From Candidatus Altarchaeales archaeon (lineage in GTDB: Archaea; Altiarchaeota; Altiarchaeia; IMC4; SCGC-AAA252-I15): DNA of 7,249 bases. Where the stretch lies: the NCBI GenBank assembly GCA_014729705.1, contig WJJK01000020.1:1-7249 (forward strand), in the 5' to 3' direction. The notes below the pieces were generated by a model that worked only from the letters and a program-made list of their open reading frames with translations, did no database searches and was not told the origin of the DNA. The position numbers were made by a program, and so were the translations under genes. Position 1 is the stretch's first letter, and each line of letters begins with the position of its first letter. Below, in pieces: positions 1 to 6,500 of this stretch.

Positions 1-359
1 AGGATACTGTCGAAAAAATGAATTATAATGTTTATGTTGATGAGGAGTATGTAGGGTATGGTGGTTGTAGTGGTGGTGGTTGTGGTGGGTGGGGGTGGGT
101 TGCATCCAGCCCCCTCGGTGCATCCGTAGTCGCAGGTTTCTTGACTGACCCAGTTTCCGCTTCCCCCGCATTCCTTGCTCCAACTTCGCCCTTCACAATG
201 CACGTATCCTGGGTTGTATAGGTCTCCGTCGTTAACACACCTGCTACCGTCACTGCAATAATACCCGCTCCCGTCGAAGCTGTCTGCCTCGCACACACCG
301 TGTATGCAGGCGTAGTCGTCGTTGTCTATGGCTCGTCCACTACAGTATCCATAATGCAT
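1..359 (-). CDS. Cys-rich module protein with poly-Thr linker (3' partial)
   Basis: Starting at the ATG at 357-359, the frame reads MHYGYCSGRAIDNDDYACI, HGVCEADSFDGSG, YYCSDG, NPGYVHC, WSKEC, WVSQETCDYGC, GCNPPPP, nine Thr, IPY, then ILLININIIHFFDSI. It is open to the left edge (119 codons). It has ten Cys in about 87 residues. The module and linker match the N-terminal part of the large protein at the right edge, so this is probably the beginning of another large surface protein. Two oddities stand out: no signal peptide precedes the Cys-rich part, and after IPY the sequence becomes hydrophobic instead of continuing into an ETDxDCG module. It starts 23 bases after the TAA of the restored Cys-hairpin frame. 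Its short competing frames are shadows. Confidence 0.75.
   Translation of the reverse strand, partial: MHYGYCSGRAIDNDDYACIHGVCEADSFDGSGYYCSDGSRCVNDGDLYNPGYVHCEGRSWSKECGGSGNWVSQETCDYGCTEGAGCNPPPPTTTTTTTTTIPYILLININIIIHFFDSI
60..86 (-). repeat. Poly-Thr linker (nine Thr)
   Basis: Nine consecutive Thr codons between PPPP and IPY, the counterpart of the linker at 7039-7074. The two differ in length and lack the Ser, as expected for a slippage-prone tract. Confidence 0.85.
96..263 (-). repeat. DNA-level repeat, copy B of the Cys-rich module
   Basis: By hand alignment without gaps, 136 of 168 bases match 7081-7248 (same strand, offset 6985). The reading frame is kept, and many differences fall at synonymous or conservative positions. 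This indicates a duplicated or recombining coding module. Confidence 0.85.
268..309 (-). repeat. 42-base near-identical repeat (head copy 1)
   Basis: It matches 1221-1262 at 40 of 42 bases, in the same orientation and frame, encoding GVCEADSFDGSG-type sequence. The similarity fades on both sides, which marks a junction shared with the mini gene. Confidence 0.85.
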
Positions 360-365
360 GATTTA

Positions 366-372
366 TCCCTCT
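366..372 (-). promoter_or_regulatory. Shine-Dalgarno for the left-edge Cys-rich gene
   Basis: AGAGGGA on the minus strand lies shortly before the ATG at 357-359. An in-frame TAA (363-365) sits between them, so the reading frame cannot start further upstream. Confidence 0.55.
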
Positions 373-382
373 TCTTCCATTC

Positions 383-565
383 TTAATATAATACCCGAGT
401 GATACATGAGCTTTTAATTTCTTCGTCTCTTATTTTGTCACATATCGAAGAATTTTTTGTTTTTCGTGCAATAGATCTATAACACCAATATCTCTTTGTT
501 TTATTTTCTATGGAATCACATCCTTCTAGATATTCTTGATATATGGATATGTGTGAGTAGCATCT
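383..565 (-). pseudogene. Out-of-frame C-terminal continuation of the Cys-hairpin gene
   Basis: Read in the frame ending with the TAA at 383-385, the minus strand gives RCYSHISIYQEYLEG, then CDSIENKTKRYWC, YRSIARKTKNSSI, CDKIRDEEIKSSC and ITRVLY. The spacing is 13, 11, 13, 11, exactly that of the upstream repeats. There is no start codon or ribosome site of its own, so it belongs to the gene at 516-926. This also accounts for the otherwise gene-free stretch between that ORF and the left-edge gene. Confidence 0.85.
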
Positions 566-926
566 CTCTCTCTGAAATGTCTTTGATTTTTTGGCAGATT
601 TCTATGTTGTCTGCTTTTTCGTATATATCGAAGTAGCAGTTCTTTTTAGTGGTTTCAGATGTGGTTATTCGTTCACATAAGGTAGTGTTTAGAGTGTCTT
701 CTGCCCTGTTCCAGTAGCATTTGTCTCGTTCATACCCACTTAACATCGCACAGTTGGTGTAGGAGCCGATATGCTGCAGGAAGCCAGCATTCAGTATCAA
801 TAAAACCCCGAGCGATACCTCCAACAGCCATTTAATCTTCGGCCCATACTTAAAATTCTCAAACCATCCACCCTTAAAATGCAGAAACACAAGCAAACCC
901 AAAAACAAAACAAAAAACCAACTCAT
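516..926 (-). CDS. Membrane-anchored Cys-hairpin protein, 136 aa as read, truncated by a frameshift
   Basis: Two hydrophobic segments (about residues 1-17 and 31-52) anchor the protein. Then come Cys hairpins: CAMLSGYERDKC, CERITTSETTKKNC, and the first half of a third (CQKIKDISERE). Connectors are 13 residues. After the third hairpin begins, the frame turns into MLLTHIHISRISRRM and stops, with no second Cys. Shifting frame at the (AG)5 tract recovers RCYSHI and two more perfect C-x11-C hairpins, ending at the TAA at 383-385. One extra AG would give a 181-residue protein with five hairpins. As written the gene is either phase-off, decayed, or affected by a sequencing indel. The start overlaps the mini gene as ATGA. 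Confidence 0.8.
   Translation of the reverse strand: MSWFFVLFLGLLVFLHFKGGWFENFKYGPKIKWLLEVSLGVLLILNAGFLQHIGSYTNCAMLSGYERDKCYWNRAEDTLNTTLCERITTSETTKKNCYFDIYEKADNIEICQKIKDISEREMLLTHIHISRISRRM
563..573 (-). repeat. (AG)5 dinucleotide tract at the frameshift
   Basis: The minus strand reads AGAGAGAGAGA at the point where the hairpin pattern changes frame. Adding one AG unit restores DISERERCYSHI with an exact 11-residue Cys spacing; deleting one base would give 10. The tract is short for a classical phase-variable repeat. Confidence 0.8.
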
Positions 927-1285
927 ATTATTCCCTCCAAAATTTTAATAGGATCCAATGTGGCTGAAAGGTCTTTACACCCGTTTTTATCGAAACAAAC
1001 CACTTCAACCGTGAAATTAAACAAACCATTACGTCGAACAGTGAAAAACGAGGGGAGAGAGGCTACTACATCAAGCTTTCTGACAGGAACCCAGACTTCC
1101 ATAACATCAACTGAACCGCTAGGCTCACTAACAGAAACATTAAGTTTACCGCTCTCCACACCAACAACTGTGAACTGGGCAACACCGTTTTCATCGGTTT
1201 CAATCACAGTCTTATTCCCACTCCCGTCGAAACTGTCTGCCTCGCACACACCGTTTATGCAGACATGGTCCGCCTCATTCAACAT
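923..1285 (-). CDS. Chimeric mini protein: Cys-module head joined to Big_1 half-domain and tail, 120 aa
   Basis: Residues 1-23 (MLNEADHVCINGVCEADSFD then GSG) match the head of the left-edge protein (IHGVCEADSFDGSG). From residue 24 the sequence switches to the second half of a Big_1-like domain (TDENGVAQFTV, GKLNVSV) and the conserved tail (VVCFDKNGCKD, LDPI). That part matches the C-terminus of the large protein at roughly 35-40% identity by hand. The first strands of the Ig fold are missing and there is no signal peptide. It therefore looks like an internally deleted relative of a large surface protein. Still, it has a strong ribosome site, overlaps the upstream gene as TAATG and the downstream gene as ATGA, and has no stops, so it may still be expressed. 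A mis-assembly at the shared head cannot be excluded. Confidence 0.7.
   Translation of the reverse strand: MLNEADHVCINGVCEADSFDGSGNKTVIETDENGVAQFTVVGVESGKLNVSVSEPSGSVDVMEVWVPVRKLDVVASLPSFFTVRRNGLFNFTVEVVCFDKNGCKDLSATLDPIKILEGII
933..938 (-). promoter_or_regulatory. Shine-Dalgarno for the frameshifted Cys-hairpin gene
   Basis: GGAGGG on the minus strand lies six bases before the ATG at 924-926, inside the last codons of the mini gene. The start overlaps the upstream TGA as ATGA. Confidence 0.65.
1221..1262 (-). repeat. 42-base near-identical repeat (head copy 2)
   Basis: Partner of 268-309. It lies at the point where the mini gene switches from Cys-module sequence to Big_1 tail sequence, so it is a candidate recombination or assembly junction. 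Confidence 0.85.
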
Positions 1286-2490
1286 TAATCAACCACCTCC
1301 ATTCTCGCCAGGAGATAACAAAGTTTCTTGTATTCCGAGTCAGGCAGCTCAGAGCAGTAGGTCTCGTTTCTCCTTTTCACGCCGAAATAGAAGGCGCACT
1401 TATTCCTGAAGCCTTTAACGCTTAAACCATTTTCTAAACCGAATTCATCCGCTAATTGATCTACACAGTCCTTGAGAGTATTAGCTGGGTTGCTTTCGGA
1501 TGCATTGAGTTCTTTTTCAAGACATGCCGGAACGTTATATCTAGTATTGTTATCAGAGATGTTCGAACATACAGGTAAAACAGCATCTTTCCCCAAATAC
1601 AGTGATAAACAGGATCTTATATCGCTTTTTTCATCTTGCTTAAAACAATAACCCGGATTCTGCCTCTCATTGGCGAAATAATTATAACATTCTTCTGGTA
1701 TAGGCGAGTACGGATAATTTTTTTGCAGTATACCGCAAATAGAAGAATTACCAGTGAAATAAGCAACACAAGCCAAGTGGTATTCTCCCCGTGACTTGTA
1801 AATTCCTGTATCACATACAGTAATATCAAAGGACATGGTGTCATTTTCAACAGCATTAACACAATAATCACCCAGGATGAATGGTAGACCGGGGACACCT
1901 AAACATTTTTCTTTTTTCTCTTTGAATATTAACTCATTAAAACAGTAACTCCTCTTGGTTAGATTGGAAATAGAGTTACAGTCACTTGAATCAGCTGCCA
2001 GGTTATAGGTAACACCATCTAGACATCTGTTTTGTTGGATTGGATCGGATATTTTGTAACATGCATTGGAGTCATTTAACAATTTCGCATAAACAGATAA
2101 TGAAATTTCCCTGTCCCTTTGGTCTGAAATAAAGAACAGTAAATCAGGATTCCTCGTTCTCTTTGCTACGCCACTGATACAATAACCAAAATCGTCTGTT
2201 TCAGGATTAAAATAAGTGCATAAATCCACGTCTCCAACATCAGCAATATCATAAACAAAAGAATCTTTTCCATGTATCCAAGAATCAATTACATTTGAAG
2301 ACAGAGATTTGTATTTATCCAAAGTGATGGGATACACTCTAATAATTGAATAATTAAAGGACTTATCCACTCTTAACTGAGTAGTTGATGTTGTAGTTAC
2401 CGCCTCAATGTTTCGAGGCTTTAAAATAGAAAATAAAGAAAACCCCGCTATCAAAACAAATAAAAAAACAAAAAACAAATTCCTGCTCAT
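1285..2490 (-). CDS. Membrane-anchored Cys-hairpin repeat protein, 401 aa
   Basis: Residues 4-23 form a hydrophobic anchor or signal. A short TTTSTT stretch follows, then a Cys-free part, then from Cys91 to the end a series of Cys hairpins like those in the 176-residue gene. Many keep the 11-residue loop (CYKISDPIQQNRC, CNSISNLTKRSYC, CFKQDEKSDIRSC, CSELPDSEYKKLC) and several keep the 13-residue connector. One hairpin (residues 118-130) has lost both cysteines, as Leu and Ser, at exact spacing. N-x-S/T sequons are common. No lipobox is visible, so a transmembrane anchor is more likely than lipidation. It is probably extracytoplasmic; function unknown. The start forms ATGA with the upstream stop, and the stop overlaps the next start as TAATG. 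Confidence 0.85.
   Translation of the reverse strand: MSRNLFFVFLFVLIAGFSLFSILKPRNIEAVTTTSTTQLRVDKSFNYSIIRVYPITLDKYKSLSSNVIDSWIHGKDSFVYDIADVGDVDLCTYFNPETDDFGYCISGVAKRTRNPDLLFFISDQRDREISLSVYAKLLNDSNACYKISDPIQQNRCLDGVTYNLAADSSDCNSISNLTKRSYCFNELIFKEKKEKCLGVPGLPFILGDYCVNAVENDTMSFDITVCDTGIYKSRGEYHLACVAYFTGNSSICGILQKNYPYSPIPEECYNYFANERQNPGYCFKQDEKSDIRSCLSLYLGKDAVLPVCSNISDNNTRYNVPACLEKELNASESNPANTLKDCVDQLADEFGLENGLSVKGFRNKCAFYFGVKRRNETYCSELPDSEYKKLCYLLARMEVVD
1293..1300 (-). promoter_or_regulatory. Strong Shine-Dalgarno for the 120-residue gene
   Basis: The minus strand reads GGAGGTGG seven bases before the ATG at 1283-1285. It is a near-perfect anti-16S match lying inside the last codons of the 401-residue gene. 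It argues that the mini gene is translated and that this ATG is its true start. Confidence 0.75.
2101..2139 (-). other. Degenerate hairpin with both Cys replaced
   Basis: In the 401-residue protein the unit LFFISDQRDREIS occupies the place of a C-x11-C hairpin. It is 13 residues after Cys104 and 13 before Cys144. Both expected cysteines are changed, to Leu118 and Ser130, while the spacing is intact. Confidence 0.75.
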
Positions 2491-3008
2491 GAGGAACTAC
2501 CTCCCATCAGCCGGTAATCGTATGCTTCTCCTCTGAGAGCAGCACGCGCGGCTTTTATGTTCCAAAGAAACAGAATCAACTGGATGCTGATGATTATTAT
2601 TGCAGGTATTGTTGTTAGATAGTAATATTTAAATTCCAGTAGGCCTCCGAAATTTGTCAGGAAGAGAAAAAGTATCCCGGTGATATAGAAAAAAACATAT
2701 CTTGAATAGAAATTCATTGCTTGTTGAGCATGTTTTCTGACGAATTCAGATTGTTCCTTATCTTTCCAAAGATAGATCGGATAGAGTGCTAAAACAAGCG
2801 GGGACAAAACAGGTGCGATTAAAAGTGATACGTGGGTTGAGGCGGCTAGTTTGTTTTCATTCTCTCGTATGTCTTCAGGTAATATTTTCACTGCTCTGCC
2901 TTTCCACATAACTAGTATTAAAAACACAGAGAATACAGAAAGGATTGAGAATACGAGTACTGAAATCAAAACCAAGCCGGAGAAGAGGAGTAACTTCTGA
3001 ATCAACAT
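2487..3008 (-). CDS. DUF4870/Tic20-like polytopic membrane protein, 173 aa
   Basis: Four hydrophobic stretches lie at about residues 5-34 (long), 61-81, 103-121 and 128-152. The order NKLAASTHVSLLIAP, then KDKEQSEFVRKHAQQAMNF, then IQLILFLWNIKAARAALRGE and YDYRL fits the DUF4870 layout: an initial helix, a loop with F-V-x-x-H-x-x-Q-A-x-N-F, two further helices and a basic G-E-x-Y-x-Y end. DUF4870 belongs to the Tic20-like membrane folds and has no firm biochemical role. The extra N-terminal hydrophobic segment is additional to the core. It is the only gene here without Cys-hairpins or Ig-like parts, so it may be the membrane partner of the surface proteins (inference). Its stop forms ATGA with the next start. 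Confidence 0.8.
   Translation of the reverse strand: MLIQKLLLFSGLVLISVLVFSILSVFSVFLILVMWKGRAVKILPEDIRENENKLAASTHVSLLIAPVLSPLVLALYPIYLWKDKEQSEFVRKHAQQAMNFYSRYVFFYITGILFLFLTNFGGLLEFKYYYLTTIPAIIIISIQLILFLWNIKAARAALRGEAYDYRLMGGSSS
2499..2504 (-). promoter_or_regulatory. Shine-Dalgarno for the 401-residue gene
   Basis: GGAGGT on the minus strand lies eight bases before the ATG at 2488-2490. It fixes that ATG as the start and overlaps the 3' end of the upstream gene. Confidence 0.7.
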
Positions 3009-3532
3009 GCTTCACCTCTCTTTCGTAGAATGTCACATATACAGATAGAGCTCCATTTTGAATTATTACATAAGGATACATTCAAGGTTTCTACTGCAAT
3101 TTCATGATAACAATTTTTTCTTTCATTAATCCCTAAGATATAGCCACATATTTGATAGTCAGTAGTAAGTGACGCTACTATACTATAACATGAATCTCTA
3201 CTCCATCCGTAATCTTCTGTCTCGTTATCTATCTCTGTGCATATCGAATAATCAAGTTTCTTTTCAGCTAGTCTTGTAAAACAAAAATTCCTGAATTTTC
3301 CGTCAGTTATTTCTCTGCAGGTTCGCACAGTATCAGTGGCTTGGATAATGTCATTGTAACAACCCACCCGGTTACGCAAACCCTCACACAAACTAGCATT
3401 AAAACTACGGTAAGCCAAACGCTCCAGACAAACTTTACGCAACGAACCGCTTAAACCACTACAAGACTCAAGACTAACCTCCAAACAACCAGAGAACAAA
3501 ATCAGTAAAAGTATTACAGTAACCCTATTCAT
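3002..3532 (-). CDS. Lipoprotein-like Cys-hairpin repeat protein, 176 aa
   Basis: The N-terminus has a short hydrophobic signal ending in LFSGC, a plausible lipobox with Cys16 as the lipidated residue; Phe at -3 is not the usual Leu. The rest is a string of hairpins. The segment from the second Cys of one hairpin to the first Cys of the next is always 13 residues. The segment between the two Cys of a hairpin varies (10, 8, 11, 16, 11). Typical pieces are CREITDGKFRNFCFTRLA and CGYILGINERKNCYHEIA. It was probably formed as disulfide-stapled helices outside the membrane. The ATG overlaps the stop of the upstream large gene as ATGA, and the stop overlaps the next gene by 7 bases. I know this repeat style from DPANN hypothetical proteins but no named function. 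The first 55 codons favour CGT and TTG, unlike the later half. Confidence 0.85.
   Translation of the reverse strand: MNRVTVILLLILFSGCLEVSLESCSGLSGSLRKVCLERLAYRSFNASLCEGLRNRVGCYNDIIQATDTVRTCREITDGKFRNFCFTRLAEKKLDYSICTEIDNETEDYGWSRDSCYSIVASLTTDYQICGYILGINERKNCYHEIAVETLNVSLCNNSKWSSICICDILRKRGEAC
3012..3018 (-). promoter_or_regulatory. Shine-Dalgarno for the DUF4870-like gene
   Basis: The minus strand reads GAGGTGA three bases before the ATG at 3006-3008. It sits in the last codons of the upstream gene, whose stop overlaps this start by 7 bases (ATGTTGA). The spacing is short. Confidence 0.5.
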
Positions 3533-6500
3533 TTTTTTCCATCCCCCAACAATATCGGGTCAAGAATAGTTTGAATGTCTTCGCAGCCCTGTTTGTTGAA
3601 GCAGACGACCTGCATGGTGAAATCAAATAAATTGTTTTTTGCTATCTCTAAAAATTGAGGCAGGTTATGTATTATCTGAACACCCTGCATAACAACAGGG
3701 AATTGCTGTCTAGAATAAGAACCGCCAGCTTCAATAGCAGTAACATTTAAAACTCCGTTTTCTATTCCCTCCAAAATCAATTTTGCCTGTCCATTTTCAT
3801 CTGTAAAAAAAAGAGTTTGATTACAGGGTATTTCAACTAAATCTGGATTAGATAGAAAAAATTCTACAACTGTTTTTTCAATCGGTACTCCGAAATCATC
3901 TTTAACTGTTGCAGTAATAACCATAGAATAGTTTTGGTTGATAGAATAGTCAGTAGATATTGAAGCATTTGACTTCCCAATCACGGCAATTTCTACAGGA
4001 ATAATTAATTCCCCGGCATTATCTGAGACCACGGATATGTTGCCAACATAACTGCCAAATACTGCATCAGAGGGAATAAAAACAGAATATTCCACTAACT
4101 CTTTAGACATAGCAGGGATACTGTCAAACGTATATGTTGTATCGCCAATTACATTGAGTGTTTTTCCGCTTTTGTTATTCTTTAAATTTGAAATACTAAC
4201 TGAAACATTAGTAAGTGACTTCTGTAAACCCCCTTCTGCAAGAATAATGCCTAGGCTGACATTTGTCTTCGTAACAGCAAACCGGTTTACAACAGGAGGT
4301 GAAACAGAGATAACTGGAGGGCGTGAAGGAATTTCCAGAGCATATAACTGTATCCGCCTTGATTCATTTATTGTCGGATTATTCAATTTAACCCTAAGAG
4401 AATACGATTTACCGTCCGAATTTCTGATTTCAACGATTTCCGGATTTGTTTCTTTACCACTATATTCCCCGGTAAATTCAGATTCTAGGGCATCTGTTTC
4501 AACAGAATAACCAAGATGATTCCCTTCCCCATCATACGTATGCAAATCAATATCCGATTCTTGTGGATGAAATAAATGGAACTCCACAGATTTTGCATCA
4601 ACAGAAACTGAATAATTAATTTCCAGGATGGGCGAGTCACCCTGAATTGTTGTATTTAAGATTAAGTTTATCTCAGGAGTTAATTGCATGAACTCTTCCA
4701 GAGAAATACCATTACCTTGTGAACCCTCAGTTTGAACACCCAAAACTTGATGAGATGATGATTCAGGTAAAGAAAGAACATCATAACTAATCGGAACTTC
4801 AAGTGGAAGAGGATAATAGTATTGTGGTTCACTATAAACTAAAAAAGGTCCGCTGTAAGCATTTATTTTTACTGTATGAGGATGAAGTGCATTAACTGGA
4901 TCAACATAAAAACCAGTATACATAAACTCATATGTTTCTGATTTCCCTGGATTTTGATCACCTATACCATAATCATACCAATAACTCGTAGGTAAGACTA
5001 GCTTTTTAATTTCCTTGAAAAAATCAGGTATTTTATTACCCGATACAGATGAAAGGAATTCTGTATCCAATAAATGATAATCCCAGTAACCTGAAGCCGT
5101 AACCCTTATTTTTGATTCTACATTACCCGTATTAGTTACATTTATATTAGCGCTCCGTGATATCACAGTCGGCATAGGATTAACACTAGGCACAAGTGCA
5201 TCTGCATCGAAAAACTCAAATTTCTTCAGATAAATAAAATTATGGTCACTAATAGTAGTATCATAATTCATGTCAACATATACATCCAAGTCAAAATTGT
5301 TGTTTTTGTTAAGATAATAAGGATCTGCCGACTCGTCTTTCAAAAACATTGTTGTGTCACTGTAGATATAAGGAGTTTGCTGGATTTCTCTAACCCAATC
5401 TTGACCGGAAAATGTGAAAAGTATGGCCAAAGGAATATTCGTGCCTACATCATCACCTATGGATACCGCATGCTTTGATACACTTGTGACATGAGTGGCT
5501 AATAGTAAAGGCGGAACAGCAACAGAGGTAGCACCACCCGTTTCAGGAGCTAAACCTATACAAGATAGAAATAATCCTGTTTCAGTTACCTGAAGCTTAA
5601 ACAATTCCCAATGAAGCGTATCAAGAAAATTATGTAAAGCAGCGAAAACCATATATCCATTATATGAATGCGATAAATGATACTCATACGGGATATAGGA
5701 TGCATCTCTAGTGATATACGTCCCCAAACCAGTTACAGGGGAAAAAGGAGAAACAATGTAATCACTTTCAGAACCCATCAACATATTAACCTGTCGCTCC
5801 TGATCAGCCAAAACCCGCCTCGCAGCAGAAACATCAAAATCAGAATCTAAATAATACTGAGAAGAAGAATTACGGAAATCAGTATGATATAGGTTTAATT
5901 TTTCTATCGACGAATTAAAAATATTAAGCTTTTTTAATTCTATTTCCTTTTTTGGTGTATGGATATCTATTGCTTTTACAATCGCGTCCCTCAAGACGTA
6001 TTCTGGTAGTTCCTCGCATATTTTGTTAATGAACGTGGTTTGTATCGAATTGGTTAGAATTTGTGTGGTTTTGCTAAGTGCTGGTTTTCCTAAAACCTTG
6101 TATTGTACTCCTTCAACAGCTAGTACTGTTGCATCAAGAAGAGTGTCAACAACAAAAAAAGCTTCGCTTTCACCTTCTAAATCTTCTGTGACTCTTCCAG
6201 TAATATTGGCATAAATCTTGGTTTCATGGTTCATTAAATTGTTTAGAGAATATCTTAGATCGCTCATTTTTGAATTGAATATGGCTAGTGTTTGAGCCTC
6301 AGACGTCAGTTGAAAATTTTTAACAAATTCTTTGTTCAAACCAGTTATGGTGAAAGCATCTGTCTGTTCATTTACAAAACCTGTAGCGGAAACTAATAAT
6401 ATATATTCCCCAGAAGGAATATCTCCGAAATAAAAAAGACCATGTTGATCGGTTTCATCGGATGAAATTGGCGAGACTCCTGGATTATTGTAGAATTCAG

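Noticed and set aside
1..25. Short similarity of the left edge to 4110-4135 (both read FDSI on the minus strand)
   Set aside because: Only about ten consecutive bases agree and the flanking protein sequence does not align well; it could be chance. More sequence to the left would be needed.
32..298. Minus-strand 88-residue ORF at the left edge
   Set aside because: It overlaps the Cys-rich reading frame of 1-359, which is homologous to the right-edge module; this ORF is the same kind of out-of-frame shadow as 6951-7238.
360..382. Possible terminator or promoter between the hairpin gene and the left-edge gene
   Set aside because: The 23 bases contain no hairpin followed by a T-run on the minus strand and no clear TATA/BRE box; only a ribosome site is visible.
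879..1409. Plus-strand 176-residue ORF
   Set aside because: It lies antisense to three genes with ribosome sites and homology. Its sequence is low-complexity Ser/Thr/Lys with no recognisable domain.
1617..1898. Minus-strand 93-residue hydrophobic ORF
   Set aside because: It is out of frame within the 401-residue Cys-hairpin gene, whose frame carries the conserved Cys spacing. The hydrophobicity arises from AT-rich sequence read in another frame.
2875..3081. Minus-strand 68-residue ORF between two genes
   Set aside because: It overlaps the 3' end of the 176-residue gene and the 5' end of the DUF4870 gene in a third frame, without a convincing ribosome site or domain.
6455..6470. Small palindrome TTCATC-G-GATGAA
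   Set aside because: It is inside the coding sequence of the large gene, short, and has no adjacent T-run or promoter context, so chance is likely.
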